Below, in pieces: positions 10,211 to 19,728 of a DNA stretch of 64,000 nucleotides. Origin of the DNA: Rheinheimera faecalis (lineage in GTDB: Bacteria; Pseudomonadota; Gammaproteobacteria; Enterobacterales; Alteromonadaceae); the NCBI RefSeq assembly GCF_021290965.1, contig NZ_JAJOYT010000004.1:248001-312000 (forward strand), in the 5' to 3' direction. Position 1 is the stretch's first letter; each line of letters begins with the position of its first letter. The notes beneath the pieces are model-generated. The model searched no databases. It was given only the letters and a program-made list of their open reading frames with translations, and was not told the origin of the DNA. The position numbers and the translations under genes were made by a program.

Positions 10211-11552
10211 TATTTTGGTCGTTGAAGATGATGCCGGCTTACGCGAAGCATTGTGTGACACGCTGAGTCTGGCGAATTATCAGGTGGTGCCAGCCCAAAG
10301 TGCTGAGCAAGGCTTGCAGCTGTTAAAAGAGCATAAAATCTCTTTGCTGATCAGTGATGTGCAAATGGGCACTATGTCAGGTTTAGATTTACTCAAAACC
10401 GTGAAGCTGAATTACCCTTCTTTACCTGTGTTGATGATGACGGCGTACGCCAACGTTAATGACGCTGTGGTTGCTATTCGTAACGGTGCTGCGGATTATC
10501 TGGCGAAACCATTTTCACCTGAAGTACTGATCAATATGGTCAGCCGTTATGCTTTGGGGGCTGAAGTCGCGACTATTGAACCTGTAGTGCATTCCGAGCA
10601 GGGCAAACAACTGGTGAAACTGGCAGCGAAAGTCGCCCGTTCTGATGCCAATGTGCTGGTGCTGGGCCCAAGTGGGTCAGGTAAAGAAGTACTGGCACGT
10701 TATATCCATCAACAAAGCGGCCGTCCTGACGGTCCTTTTGTCGCTATTAACTGCGCCGCCATTCCGGAAAATATGCTGGAAGCCACTTTGTTTGGTTACG
10801 AAAAGGGAGCCTTTACCGGCGCTATTCAGGCTTGTCCAGGCAAGTTCGAGCAAGCTCAGCAAGGCACTATTTTACTGGATGAAATCAGTGAAATGGATTT
10901 AAACCTGCAGGCGAAGTTATTGCGGGTGTTGCAGGAGCGTGAAGTCGAACGTTTAGGCGCGCGCAAAACCATTAAACTGGATGTGCGGGTGATCGCCACC
11001 AGCAACAGAGATTTAAAGCAGGCTGTGGCTGAGGGCAAATTCCGTGAAGACTTGTACTATCGTCTGAACGTGTTTCCATTGACGTGGACAGCCTTGGCAG
11101 AACGTCCGGCTGATATAGTGCCGCTGGCTATGCATTTATTAGAACGGCATTGTCGCAGCACAGGTATGCCGCAACCTCTGTTAAGTTATGCAGCTCAGCA
11201 CAAACTGATGCAGCACTACTGGCCGGGTAATGTGCGCGAATTAGATAACATAGTGCAGCGTGCGCTGATCATTTGTGACGGCGAGCAAATTAATGCGGCC
11301 GATATTCTGCTGGAGTCCGCACCCAATATGATGGATAGCATGCCTGATGCACCTATAGGTCAGGCGGGCGAGCTGGATGTCAGTGTCTTTAAATCTGAAA
11401 TCTATGAGCAGGAACACCGTATCATTCTGGAAACTATGCGAGCCTGTGCCAATAGCCGCAAAGAAGTGGCTGAACGCCTGGGTATTAGCGCCAGAACTTT
11501 AAGATATAAATTAGCCCGGATGCGTGAGTCCGGCATACAGTTACCTGCCTGA
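10197..11552 (+). CDS. flrC: Sigma-54-dependent response regulator FlrC (FleR)
   Basis: A 451-residue NtrC-family regulator. The receiver domain (residues 1-120) has the acidic pair E10-D11-D12, the phosphorylation site Asp54 in LLISDVQMG, and the conserved Lys in YLAKPF. The AAA+ domain has Walker A GPSGSGKE near 157 and a GAFTGA loop near 204. A Fis-type helix-turn-helix ends the protein (RKEVAERLGISARTLRYKLARM). Phosphorylated FlrC activates class III genes such as hook and flagellin genes with sigma-54. It follows flrB with a 14-base overlap. Confidence 0.94.
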   Translation: MQTTSILVVEDDAGLREALCDTLSLANYQVVPAQSAEQGLQLLKEHKISLLISDVQMGTMSGLDLLKTVKLNYPSLPVLMMTAYANVNDAVVAIRNGAADYLAKPFSPEVLINMVSRYALGAEVATIEPVVHSEQGKQLVKLAAKVARSDANVLVLGPSGSGKEVLARYIHQQSGRPDGPFVAINCAAIPENMLEATLFGYEKGAFTGAIQACPGKFEQAQQGTILLDEISEMDLNLQAKLLRVLQEREVERLGARKTIKLDVRVIATSNRDLKQAVAEGKFREDLYYRLNVFPLTWTALAERPADIVPLAMHLLERHCRSTGMPQPLLSYAAQHKLMQHYWPGNVRELDNIVQRALIICDGEQINAADILLESAPNMMDSMPDAPIGQAGELDVSVFKSEIYEQEHRIILETMRACANSRKEVAERLGISARTLRYKLARMRESGIQLPA

Positions 11553-11558
11553 ACCCTA

Positions 11559-11590
11559 GGGTCAGAGCCAAGGCTCTGGCCCTTTTTTTA
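11559..11590 (+). terminator. Terminator of flrBC built from a GGGTCAGAGCC palindrome
   Basis: Eleven-base arms GGGTCAGAGCC (11559-11569) and GGCTCTGGCCC (11572-11582) pair with one T-G wobble and are followed by seven T residues. It starts six bases after the flrC stop and forms a good rho-independent terminator. It shares its sequence with the palindrome at 11696 and the GGGTCAGA ends of the repeats at 25118 and 43822. Confidence 0.8.
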
Positions 11591-11695
11591 CTTCCTTTCA
11601 GTTAGAGTTTCAGCCCTTGTATAACCTTCTTTGTTTGATTTTAAGTGACTGTTTTAAATGCAAATTATGAATTTGAAACCTGGGTCAGACAATAA

Positions 11696-11723
11696 TAGGG
11701 TCAGAGCCAAGGCTCTGACCCTA
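11696..11723. repeat. GGGTCAGA palindrome upstream of the fliE promoter
   Basis: A perfect inverted repeat with 13-base arms: TAGGGTCAGAGCC, AA, GGCTCTGACCCTA. It lies 107 bases from the near-identical flrC terminator copy but has no T-run, so it is not a simple terminator. A further half-site, GGGTCAGA, is at about 11682-11689. The palindrome ends five bases before the sigma-54 promoter of fliE. Confidence 0.85.
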
Positions 11724-11728
11724 CATAC

Positions 11729-11744
11729 TGGCACGATACCTGCT
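11729..11744 (+). promoter_or_regulatory. Sigma-54 promoter of the fliE-flhB operon
   Basis: TGGCACGATACCTGCT has the GG (11730-11731) and GC (11742-11743) elements at the right ten-base spacing and matches TGGCACG fully at -24. It lies 49 bases before the fliE ATG. FlrA is the expected activator for this class II operon. Confidence 0.88.
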
Positions 11745-11793
11745 TTACCTCTATTAATCGTAGTAATAGCAATATTTTGACAGGTCACAGCAG

Positions 11794-12135
11794 ATGAACA
11801 TTCAAGGTCAAGGTCACAGTCTTTATCAGGAACTTCAATCCCTCGCTTCGCAAGCCCGAAGTGTGCCTTCTGAATTGGCCATTCCGGCTATCCCTGAGCA
11901 AAATTCCAGTCAATCTGATTTTTCCGCCATGCTCAAAGGTGCTTTGGACAAGGTTAATGGTTTGCAGGGTGAAAGCCGTGAACTCAGCACTGCTGTTGAA
12001 ATGGGCGACCCTAAAGTATCACTGGCGCAGGCCATGCTGGCGGGGCAGAAAGCTTCTTTAGCTTTTGAAGCCACAGTACAGGTGCGAACCAAGCTGGTTG
12101 AAGCTTATAAAGAAATTATGTCGATGCCGGTCTAA
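11794..12135 (+). CDS. fliE: Flagellar hook-basal body complex protein FliE
   Basis: A 113-residue protein, normal for FliE. The C-terminal half holds the conserved block (FSAMLKGALDKVNGLQ, then DPKVSLAQAMLAGQKASLAFEATVQVRTKLVEAYKEIMSMPV). FliE joins the MS ring to the rod and is among the first proteins exported. It is the first gene of the long export/C-ring operon, 16 bases before fliF. Confidence 0.94.
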   Translation: MNIQGQGHSLYQELQSLASQARSVPSELAIPAIPEQNSSQSDFSAMLKGALDKVNGLQGESRELSTAVEMGDPKVSLAQAMLAGQKASLAFEATVQVRTKLVEAYKEIMSMPV

Positions 12136-12151
12136 GGCGGGGGAATAAAAC

Positions 12152-13870
12152 GTGGCAGAAAGTACCTCAACTGAGCTGGCAATATCGTCAGATGATTTTG
12201 GCAGCAACACACCGGTGCAACAGGAGCAGAAATCTGGCTTCCTGGGATCTATGGGTGGTGGCATGGATATGGTGCGACAGATCAGTCTGATCGTCGCTTT
12301 AACTATTTGTATTGCATTAGCTGTACTGATTATTTTGTGGGCGCGTGAGCCTGATATGCGACCTTTAGGCACCTTTGAAACCAAAGAGCTGATTGAAACT
12401 CTGGATTATCTGGATAGCCAGAAAGTCGATTACAAACTCGAAGGTCAGGTGGTGATGGTATCTGGTAAAGAGTACCAGAATATCAAACTGCAACTGGCCC
12501 GCGCTGGTTTGCAACAAGAACAAACGACAGGCGATGAAATACTGATGCAAGACAGCGGTTTTGGTGTCAGTCAGCGTCTGGAGATGGAAAGGTTGAAACA
12601 CAGCCGCGAGCAACAACTTGCCCGCACTATTGAACAATTCCAAAGTATCGCTTCAGCCCGGGTGTTGCTGGCTATTCCTAAAGAGAATATTTTTGCCCGT
12701 CGTGAAAAGCAGCCTTCAGCCACAGTGATGGTGTCTGTGAAAGGCGGTAAAAGTTTAAAAGAAGGTGAAGTCGATTCCATCGTTGATTTGGTGGCTTCCG
12801 CGGTGCAAGGCCTTGAACCTAGCCGTGTCACAGTGACGGATCAAAATGGCCGTTTACTGAATAGCGGTTCACAGGATGCTTCCTCTGCCCGTAGTCGTAA
12901 AGAATACGAAATGGAACGTGCCCGTGAAGAAGAATATCGTCAGAAAATTGACTCCATTTTAATTCCTGTACTGGGAGTAGATAACTACACAGCTCAGGTC
13001 GATTTACTGATGGATTTTACTGCTGTTGAGCAAACGCAAAAACGCTTTAATCCTGATTTGCCCGCAGTGCGCAGTGAAATGAGCATTGAAGAAAACAGCG
13101 TGGGCGGTGGTTTAGGTGGCATTCCTGGTGCTTTAACTAACCAGCCACCACTAAACAGTGCTATTCCCGAACAAGCAGTGGGTGCTGATGCCAGCAAACC
13201 TGTAGTGCCTGGTCGTAATACCAAAGAAATGACCCGAAACTATGAGCTGGATACCACTATCAGTCATTCGACCCAGCAGTCTGGATTAATTCGCCGCATC
13301 AGCGTCTCTGTTGCTGTGGATTATTTACCTGGTGCTACAGCGGCAGATGGCACAGTGACCGAACCACAAATCCGTTCTCAGGCCGAAATTGCAAATATCC
13401 GTCGTTTATTGCAAGGCGGCATTGGTTTTGATGTGCAACGGGGCGATACTATAGAAGTAGTGTCCGTACCTTTTGCCCGCAGTATTATGGCTGAAGCAAT
13501 AGAACCACCTATTTACGAGCAAGAATGGTTTGCCCGTATGCTGAAGCTGGTGATGGGTACGCTGATTATCATAGTGCTGATAGTGGCAGTGGTTCGCCCT
13601 ATGCTGAAGAAACTGATTTACCCGGAAGATACGCAGGAAGCTTATGATGAATCTTCATTAAGCAGTGGTCTGGATCTGGGCGATGAAACCATGGATATGT
13701 TAACCCGTGAGTTTGATTCGAAGTCTGTTGGTTTCGCTGCAGATGGTACTTTGATGCTGCCAGACTTGCATGGTGATGAAGATCTGTTAAAAGCGGTTCG
13801 TGCCCTGGTGGCAAATGAGCCTGAATTGTCCTCACTGGTCGTTAAAAATTGGTTAGCCGAAGATGAGTAA
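12152..13870 (+). CDS. fliF: Flagellar MS-ring protein FliF
   Basis: A 572-residue protein with two membrane segments (about residues 44-63 and 455-475) around a large periplasmic ring-building region, as expected for FliF. The C-terminal cytoplasmic tail, which binds FliG, ends in VVKNWLAEDE. The start is GTG at 12152 after a GGGGGAA ribosome site. It forms the inner-membrane platform on which the export gate and C-ring assemble. It overlaps fliG by eight bases. Confidence 0.95.
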   Translation: MAESTSTELAISSDDFGSNTPVQQEQKSGFLGSMGGGMDMVRQISLIVALTICIALAVLIILWAREPDMRPLGTFETKELIETLDYLDSQKVDYKLEGQVVMVSGKEYQNIKLQLARAGLQQEQTTGDEILMQDSGFGVSQRLEMERLKHSREQQLARTIEQFQSIASARVLLAIPKENIFARREKQPSATVMVSVKGGKSLKEGEVDSIVDLVASAVQGLEPSRVTVTDQNGRLLNSGSQDASSARSRKEYEMERAREEEYRQKIDSILIPVLGVDNYTAQVDLLMDFTAVEQTQKRFNPDLPAVRSEMSIEENSVGGGLGGIPGALTNQPPLNSAIPEQAVGADASKPVVPGRNTKEMTRNYELDTTISHSTQQSGLIRRISVSVAVDYLPGATAADGTVTEPQIRSQAEIANIRRLLQGGIGFDVQRGDTIEVVSVPFARSIMAEAIEPPIYEQEWFARMLKLVMGTLIIIVLIVAVVRPMLKKLIYPEDTQEAYDESSLSSGLDLGDETMDMLTREFDSKSVGFAADGTLMLPDLHGDEDLLKAVRALVANEPELSSLVVKNWLAEDE

Positions 13871-14897
13871 TGTTGAAACCACCAAGCCGAGCTTTGACGT
13901 AGGCAAATTAGATGGCGTGGAGAAAGCCGCCATCCTGTTGCTGAGTTTGTCAGAAGAGGACGCTGCACAGATTTTAAAACACCTTGAGCCAAAACAAGTG
14001 CAAAAGGTCGGTATGGCGATGGCACAGATTGACGATCTGAATCAGGCTAAAATTTCTGCTGTGCATAAGCTCTTTATCGAGCAAATTCAGAACTTCAGTA
14101 CCATCGGCTTCCAGAGCGAAGACTTTATCCGCCGGGCCTTAACTGCTGCATTGGGCGAAGAAAAAGCGTCGAACCTTATCGACCAGATTATTCTGGGTGG
14201 TGGTGCCAAAGGTTTGGATTCACTGAAATGGATGGACTCGAAGCAGGTGGCGAATATCATCCGCAACGAACACCCACAGATCCAGACTATTGTATTGTCT
14301 TATTTAGAGCCGGAGCAGTCGGCCGAAATTCTGTCGCAGTTCCCGGAAAAAGTGCGCCTGGACTTAACCATGCGTATCGCCAACCTGGAAGAAGTACAAC
14401 CGGCGGCGTTACAAGAATTAAACGAAATTATGGAGAAACAGTTTGCTGGTCAGGCTGGTGCCCAAGCCGCGAAAATGGGCGGCTTAAAAGCAGCTGCCGA
14501 TATCATGAACTACCTCGATACCAATGTTGAAGGTCAGTTGATGGATGCTATTCGCGAACACGACGAAGAAATGGCGCAACAAATTCAGGACCTGATGTTT
14601 GTCTTTGAAAACTTACTGGATGTGGACGACAGGGCAATTCAGACTATTCTGCGTGAAGTGCAGCAGGATGCCTTGATGAAAGCATTAAAAGGCGCGGATG
14701 CAGACTTAAAAGAGAAGATCCTGAAAAATATGTCCAAACGTGCTGCCGAACTGTTGAACGACGATTTGGAAGCCATGGGACCAGTTCGTGTCAGTGAAGT
14801 TGAAGCTGCACAAAAAGATATCTTGTCGGTGGCCCGTCGTTTGGCCGATGCCGGTGAAATAATGTTGGGTGGCGGTGGTGGTGAAGACTTCCTGTAA
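13863..14897 (+). CDS. fliG: Flagellar motor switch protein FliG
   Basis: A 344-residue C-ring protein. The N-terminal region (VEKAAILLLSLSEEDAAQILKHL) binds FliF, and the middle domain has the EHPQ motif (NEHPQIQTIVLSYLEP). The C-terminal domain carries the charged helix that meets the stator (near DDRAIQTILREV). It converts stator ion flow into rotation and, with FliM/FliN, sets direction. The length is typical, and the ATG overlaps the fliF end by eight bases. Confidence 0.96.
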   Translation: MSNVETTKPSFDVGKLDGVEKAAILLLSLSEEDAAQILKHLEPKQVQKVGMAMAQIDDLNQAKISAVHKLFIEQIQNFSTIGFQSEDFIRRALTAALGEEKASNLIDQIILGGGAKGLDSLKWMDSKQVANIIRNEHPQIQTIVLSYLEPEQSAEILSQFPEKVRLDLTMRIANLEEVQPAALQELNEIMEKQFAGQAGAQAAKMGGLKAAADIMNYLDTNVEGQLMDAIREHDEEMAQQIQDLMFVFENLLDVDDRAIQTILREVQQDALMKALKGADADLKEKILKNMSKRAAELLNDDLEAMGPVRVSEVEAAQKDILSVARRLADAGEIMLGGGGGEDFL

Positions 14898-14919
14898 CAG
14901 GATGCCGGAGTAAAGCTGT

Positions 14920-15723
14920 ATGACCATGGATCCATTTCGTACCAAACAACCTTTTGCGCCAACGGATGAGTTATTGGAGTTACTCAAACGTTGGCCAAGC
15001 CCACAACTTGATTCGGATAAAAAAACGCCCGCAGGTAAAACCAATGCGCTGAATAAAACGCTGCCGTCACAAAAGGCTGCAGCGGCTGCGGTGGAAGAAG
15101 ATGCACAACTGGAAATCAAGCCTCTGACGGCGGATGATATTGAACAGATTCGTCAGGCCGCTTTTGATGAAGGTTTTGCTCAGGGCAAAGAAGAAGGTTT
15201 TTCCAAAGGTTATGAAGAAGGTCGTGAACAAGGTACTGCTGATGGTTTAGCTCATGGCCAGGCCGAAGGTAAAAAACTGGGTTTAGAGCAGGCCACTGAA
15301 GAGATTGAACAGAAAAAGCTGGAACTGGCTACTTTGTTGGATCAGCTGCAACAGCCTTTATTGCAACTCGATCAGCAGGTGGAGCAACAACTGCTGCAGC
15401 TTTGTCTGGCGATGGCGGAAGCTGTGATTGCGGTCGAATGCAAAACCAATCCACAAGTGATATTAAAAACCCTGTCCGATGCGACAGCAGTATTGCCATT
15501 GCAAACCGAGCATATACTGATCAAACTTCACCCTGAGGATCTAGCCATAGTTGAACAGCATTTCAGCGCCGAACAATTAGCCGAACGTCACTGGCAGTTA
15601 CGTTCCGATCCAGCCATTGAGCGTGGTGGTTGCCTGCTGGAAACTCCACTCTCTTCGATGGACAGAAGCATTAAACACAGATTGCAAAGCAGTCTGGAGC
15701 ATTTCTTGCATTCTCCTGATTAA
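14920..15723 (+). CDS. fliH: Flagellar export ATPase regulator FliH
   Basis: A 267-residue protein. The centre holds the Gly-repeat helix typical of FliH (GFAQGKEEGFSKGYEEGREQ and GTADGLAHGQAEGKKLG, about residues 86-125), then a V-type ATPase E-subunit-like C-terminus. The N-terminal 60 residues are variable and rich in Lys and Ala. It forms dimers that hold FliI at the C-ring through FliN. It lies 22 bases after fliG and 42 bases before fliI. Confidence 0.92.
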   Translation: MTMDPFRTKQPFAPTDELLELLKRWPSPQLDSDKKTPAGKTNALNKTLPSQKAAAAAVEEDAQLEIKPLTADDIEQIRQAAFDEGFAQGKEEGFSKGYEEGREQGTADGLAHGQAEGKKLGLEQATEEIEQKKLELATLLDQLQQPLLQLDQQVEQQLLQLCLAMAEAVIAVECKTNPQVILKTLSDATAVLPLQTEHILIKLHPEDLAIVEQHFSAEQLAERHWQLRSDPAIERGGCLLETPLSSMDRSIKHRLQSSLEHFLHSPD

Positions 15724-15765
15724 TATCAAGTTCTGCTTTATCGCAGGCTTTGTTTAAGGAGTTGT

Positions 15766-17103
15766 ATGTCGTCGTCACAGTTAGCCGCCAATTTAAAGCA
15801 ACAGCTGCAGCATATTCAGAAAAGCAGGCCCAATCTGGCCGGGCGTTTAGTCCGGGTAGTCGGCTTGACCCTCGAAGCCACCGGCTGCACAGCGGCTATA
15901 GGCCAGACTTGTCATGTGGAAACCGCATCAGGCCAGCTTTTTGCTGAAGTAGTGGGTTTTGCCAACGACCGTATTTTTCTGATGCCTAAAGATGACGTGT
16001 CCGGTGTTGTGCCTGGCGCTAAAGTGACCCCTCTGAATGACTTTAAAGGCGTGCCTTTAACCATGGCGCTGCTGGGCCGGGTTATTGACGGTGCAGGTAA
16101 GCCGCTGGATGGCAAAGGCCCTATTTTAAGTCAGGAATTTGGCGGCGCGAAAAAGCCTCCTATTAATCCATTACAACGTCAGCCTATTCATGCACCGCTG
16201 GATGTCGGTGTACGGGCTATCAACAGCATTATTACTGTCGGCAAAGGCCAGCGTATGGGCTTATTTGCAGGTTCTGGTGTAGGTAAATCAGTGTTACTGG
16301 GCATGATGACCCGGGGTACTGCTGCTGATGTGATTGTGGTGGGGCTGGTGGGGGAACGGGGCCGTGAGGTTAAAGAATTTATTGACGAAATTCTGGGTGA
16401 AGAAGGCCGCAAACGTTCAGTAGTGGTGGCAGCTCCTGCGGATGTGTCACCTTTAATGCGTTTAAAAGGCTGCGAAACAGCTGTGCAGGTCGCTGAATAT
16501 TTCCGAGAACAGGGCCTTGATGTATTACTGCTGCTTGATTCCATTACCCGTTATGCTCAGGCGCAGCGGGAAATTGCTTTGGCTGTGGGTGAACCGCCAG
16601 CGACTAAGGGCTATCCACCTTCAGTATTTGCCAAATTACCGGCACTGGTCGAACGAGCCGGTAATGGTGCAGTAGGTCAGGGTTCTATTACGGCTTTTTA
16701 TACCGTGTTATCCGAAGGCGATGACTTACAGGATCCTATTGCTGATGCGTCCCGCGCTATTTTAGATGGTCACATCGTTCTATCACGTCAGCTCGCAGAC
16801 AGCGGCCATTTTCCGGCCATTGATATTGAAAAATCCATTAGCCGGGTTATGCCGGCAGTTACCAGCATGGAGCATCAAAAACTGGCTCGTGCTGTAAAGC
16901 AGTTGTATGCCTCTTACCAGCAAAGCAAAGATTTAATTTCAATTGGGGCTTATGTCAAAGGCGCTGATCCACAACTGGATGCAGCAGTCACCTTGATGCC
17001 AAAAATCCGTGGTTTTTTACAGCAGGAAATGAAAGAGGTTGTGCCTTATGACGAAAGTCTGACGCAACTGGATAAACTTTTACCTGCTCATTTAGGACGA
17101 TAA
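15766..17103 (+). CDS. fliI: Flagellum-specific ATP synthase FliI
   Basis: A 445-residue F1-beta-like ATPase. Walker [12 protein letters not shown] begins near residue 165, the Walker B strand is [21 protein letters not shown], and the segment [18 protein letters not shown] is the standard FliI/type III secretion ATPase marker. It powers substrate unfolding and chaperone release at the export gate. It is preceded by an AAGGAG ribosome site, and fliJ follows three bases after the stop. Confidence 0.96.
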   Translation: MSSSQLAANLKQQLQHIQKSRPNLAGRLVRVVGLTLEATGCTAAIGQTCHVETASGQLFAEVVGFANDRIFLMPKDDVSGVVPGAKVTPLNDFKGVPLTMALLGRVIDGAGKPLDGKGPILSQEFGGAKKPPINPLQRQPIHAPLDVGVRAINSIITVGKGQRMGLFAGSGVGKSVLLGMMTRGTAADVIVVGLVGERGREVKEFIDEILGEEGRKRSVVVAAPADVSPLMRLKGCETAVQVAEYFREQGLDVLLLLDSITRYAQAQREIALAVGEPPATKGYPPSVFAKLPALVERAGNGAVGQGSITAFYTVLSEGDDLQDPIADASRAILDGHIVLSRQLADSGHFPAIDIEKSISRVMPAVTSMEHQKLARAVKQLYASYQQSKDLISIGAYVKGADPQLDAAVTLMPKIRGFLQQEMKEVVPYDESLTQLDKLLPAHLGR

Positions 17104-17106
17104 GTT

Positions 17107-17547
17107 ATGGCATTGGCACAACTTCAGCTGTTGGTAAAAGTCCAGCAGGAAAAAGAAGACAAATTACAGGCGCAGTACAGAGCGGCGCAGCAGAACTATC
17201 AGTCGATGCAACAAAAGTATCAGGGGCTGGCGGATTACCGTATCGAATACGTACAGCAAACCCAAAGCCGTGGTCAGCAAGGCATGGCAAGTCGACAGTT
17301 TAATCAGTATTTAAACTTTATTGGCAAGTTGGATGCGGCCTTAACGGCGCAGCAACAGTATGTGCAGCAAGCCAAAGCCAGCGCTGATCAGCGTTTGTTG
17401 CAGCTATTGGCGATGCAGAAAAAGCGCAAGGCGCTGGAAATACTCATTGAACGAGAGTTGGCAGAAGTGCAACGCAAAGCAGATAAACAAGAGCAAAAAA
17501 TGCTGGATGAAATTGCAACACAGCAGTTTTTCCGCAGAGTTAGTTAA
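17107..17547 (+). CDS. fliJ: Flagellar export protein FliJ
   Basis: A 146-residue protein that is nearly all predicted coiled coil (Gln, Lys and Ala rich; for example QQNYQSMQQKYQGLADYRIEYV and ALEILIERELAEVQRKADKQEQ). Length and position after fliI are standard. FliJ acts as a central stalk in the FliI hexamer and escorts export chaperones. There is little sequence conservation, so the call rests on context, size and the C-terminal DEIATQQFFRR end. Confidence 0.9.
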   Translation: MALAQLQLLVKVQQEKEDKLQAQYRAAQQNYQSMQQKYQGLADYRIEYVQQTQSRGQQGMASRQFNQYLNFIGKLDAALTAQQQYVQQAKASADQRLLQLLAMQKKRKALEILIERELAEVQRKADKQEQKMLDEIATQQFFRRVS

Positions 17548-17670
17548 GTATGGCGCGTATTTTGTATGTCTTTTCCATTATGTCGTGTGTGAATTGATTT
17601 GTTTGCATACTGCAGGCAAATACGAACAACAGCAGCAAGTAAATCTCTTGCATCTGGACCGGAGTGATCG

Positions 17671-19557
17671 ATGGCTGAATTTTTATCAATGACACTGCTT
17701 AGCGCTGAACCTGTCTCAGCTGCAAAGCCACAAGCTATGCAGTCCAATGACGGCGCAACAGAGCCGGATCAGAGTTTTGCTGCCACCTTAGCCGCTGAGG
17801 TGAATGGGAAAGCTGCAGAGAAACCTGCAAAAGTCCCTGCCAAAACGCGGCAGAATAATGCCTCTGACCTCGCAGAGGGTAAAGATGTTACTGCTGCTGA
17901 GGGAGTAAACGTCTCTGATGTAAAAACTGACAACTCTAAGCCTGTGACCACCAAAGAGTCATCACAGGGGGATGCAGAAGAACTAGTGTCCGATGGTTCG
18001 GATAACGTGCTGGTGCAGAATGATAAAGGTGAAGCCGAACAATCGCACTGGTTAAACTTGCTGGAAAAAGCCAAAAGTTTGCAGGAGCGATTAAGCAAAA
18101 CCGAAACTGAGGGTAAAACTGCATCAAATAAGACTGCTATAGTGGATGATGCGGCAGCACAAGCGATCACAGCAAAACAGCAAAGTGATAAAACAAAAGC
18201 CATTGATCTGTCTGCTGCTGAGGCTAAAGCTAAAACGGAAGGGCAAAACTCTGGTGCTATAGAGCTTGATGAAAAGCTGATAGCAGAACAAAGTTCGGAG
18301 CAGCACCTGACGGCGGAAGAGCTAAAAGCTTTAAAACTAATAACTCAGTCGGACAAAAACGGCACAGCTAAAACCCAGGCTGCAGATACAGTTCTAAAAC
18401 AAAAAACAGCGGCAGAAGTTGAACTGGTCCTTGCAGACTCAAAAGACAAAGCTGTTGATAAATCACTGTCTGGCAATTTAAAAGATACAATTTCTGCTGA
18501 AAATAAACCCATAGCTTCTATCGAAAAGTCTCTCAAAACACTGCAGACCACTCAGTCTGCTGAGGTTGAAAAGCAAGCTGCAGTGGAAGCCGAAGTCGTG
18601 GTAACAAGCACTACAGTCAGCAAAACACAAATTCAGTCAGAGCAAGCAACAGCCTTGCTCAAAGGCAATTCCGCTGCAACAACCAGCACTGAGAAGGTCG
18701 TTGAAACCGATGACAACACTGACAGCGAACCCTTGATTTCGCATTCTGTTGCTACAGATGTCAAAGCTCCGGTACAGGCTCAAAGTGCCGCTGCATTAAT
18801 GGCTCCTGCAGCGCAGCAGCATACTAAAGCTGCAGCTTCAGAAGCTAAAGTCACCACTGAAGAAGCATTAAAGCAAATTCAGACTGCTGCCATTGCGACT
18901 CAGGGAGAACAAGGTGCATCATCGTCTTCTGGCGAATCTTCACAGCAAGGCTCAGCTGATGCCATTTTGACTGTGATTGAACAGCAAAAAGGCAGTGCTC
19001 CTGTTGTTGCTGAGGTCAACTCTTTTAGCAACCAGCTTAAATCCAGTCTGGAAAAAACCAACGTAGGCATTTCTGTAGCTACTCGTGAAACTGTTTCTGA
19101 GACCGGCCAAAAACAAATGGACCAGCTGGGACAAAAGTTAAATCTGATCCAGCCAGAGGCGTCGAACCAATTAAAAGATAAAATGCTGATGATGGTGAAA
19201 GATAAAGTGCATACAGCAGAGATCCGTCTGGACCCGTCTGAATTGGGTTCGATGCAGATCAAAATTAGTTTGCAGCAGGATCAGATGTCTGTGCAGTTTA
19301 TGGTTCAGCAAGGCAATGCCAAAGAGTTGATGGAACAACAAATGCCAAAACTGAAAGAATTATTGCAACAACAAGGCATTGAATTAAGTCAAGGCTCGGT
19401 ACAACAACAAAACCAATCTTCTTCTGGTCAGGAAGGTGGGCGTCGTACCGCTGGTGGCAATGGTGTGGGCACAACTTTAGATTCGTCTGACGAGCTTGTG
19501 GAACCTGGCATTTTGCCGACAAAAAATTCTGATCGCGTGGTGGATTATTACGCGTAA
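17671..19557 (+). CDS. fliK: Flagellar hook-length control protein FliK
   Basis: A 628-residue protein, longer than the roughly 400 residues of enteric FliK but common in marine relatives. The first 450 residues are low-complexity, rich in Ala, Lys, Glu, Ser and Thr, as expected of a secreted molecular ruler. The conserved substrate-switch domain is near residues 500-580 (HTAEIRLDPSELGSMQIKIS, then VQFMVQQGNAKELMEQQMPKLKELL). It measures hook length and signals FlhB to switch to filament export. A 123-base gap with no terminator separates it from fliJ. Confidence 0.93.
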   Translation: MAEFLSMTLLSAEPVSAAKPQAMQSNDGATEPDQSFAATLAAEVNGKAAEKPAKVPAKTRQNNASDLAEGKDVTAAEGVNVSDVKTDNSKPVTTKESSQGDAEELVSDGSDNVLVQNDKGEAEQSHWLNLLEKAKSLQERLSKTETEGKTASNKTAIVDDAAAQAITAKQQSDKTKAIDLSAAEAKAKTEGQNSGAIELDEKLIAEQSSEQHLTAEELKALKLITQSDKNGTAKTQAADTVLKQKTAAEVELVLADSKDKAVDKSLSGNLKDTISAENKPIASIEKSLKTLQTTQSAEVEKQAAVEAEVVVTSTTVSKTQIQSEQATALLKGNSAATTSTEKVVETDDNTDSEPLISHSVATDVKAPVQAQSAAALMAPAAQQHTKAAASEAKVTTEEALKQIQTAAIATQGEQGASSSSGESSQQGSADAILTVIEQQKGSAPVVAEVNSFSNQLKSSLEKTNVGISVATRETVSETGQKQMDQLGQKLNLIQPEASNQLKDKMLMMVKDKVHTAEIRLDPSELGSMQIKISLQQDQMSVQFMVQQGNAKELMEQQMPKLKELLQQQGIELSQGSVQQQNQSSSGQEGGRRTAGGNGVGTTLDSSDELVEPGILPTKNSDRVVDYYA

Positions 19558-19673
19558 AAACAGCAGTTGCTTAGAGTTCTAATCAGATTAAACCGGGTTG
19601 TAACAGGTTAATAAAACTGCAGAACCGGCGAAGAAGGGCAGAAAAGCGGCAGATGCACAGTTAGTGATTGCCT

Positions 19674-19710
19674 TTGATGAAAGCCAAGGTCAATAATACG
19701 GTTTCATCAA
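19674..19710. other. Hairpin in the fliK-fliL gap
   Basis: TTGATGAAAGCC at 19674-19685 can pair with GGTTTCATCAA at 19700-19710, with one bulged base and a 14-base loop. It ends about 19 bases before the fliL start and has no T-run. It could tune fliL translation or mark an RNA processing site; its role is unknown. Confidence 0.35.
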
Positions 19711-19728
19711 CGCGAATAAGGAATAAAA

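Noticed and set aside
13642-14025. 127-codon minus-strand open frame across the fliF-fliG junction
   Set aside because: Antisense to two overlapping real genes, with no ribosome site and no recognisable motif.
17769-18203. 144-codon open frame on the minus strand within fliK
   Set aside because: It lies fully inside fliK on the opposite strand, is low-complexity Ser/Ala/Val and has no ribosome site; it mirrors fliK codon bias.
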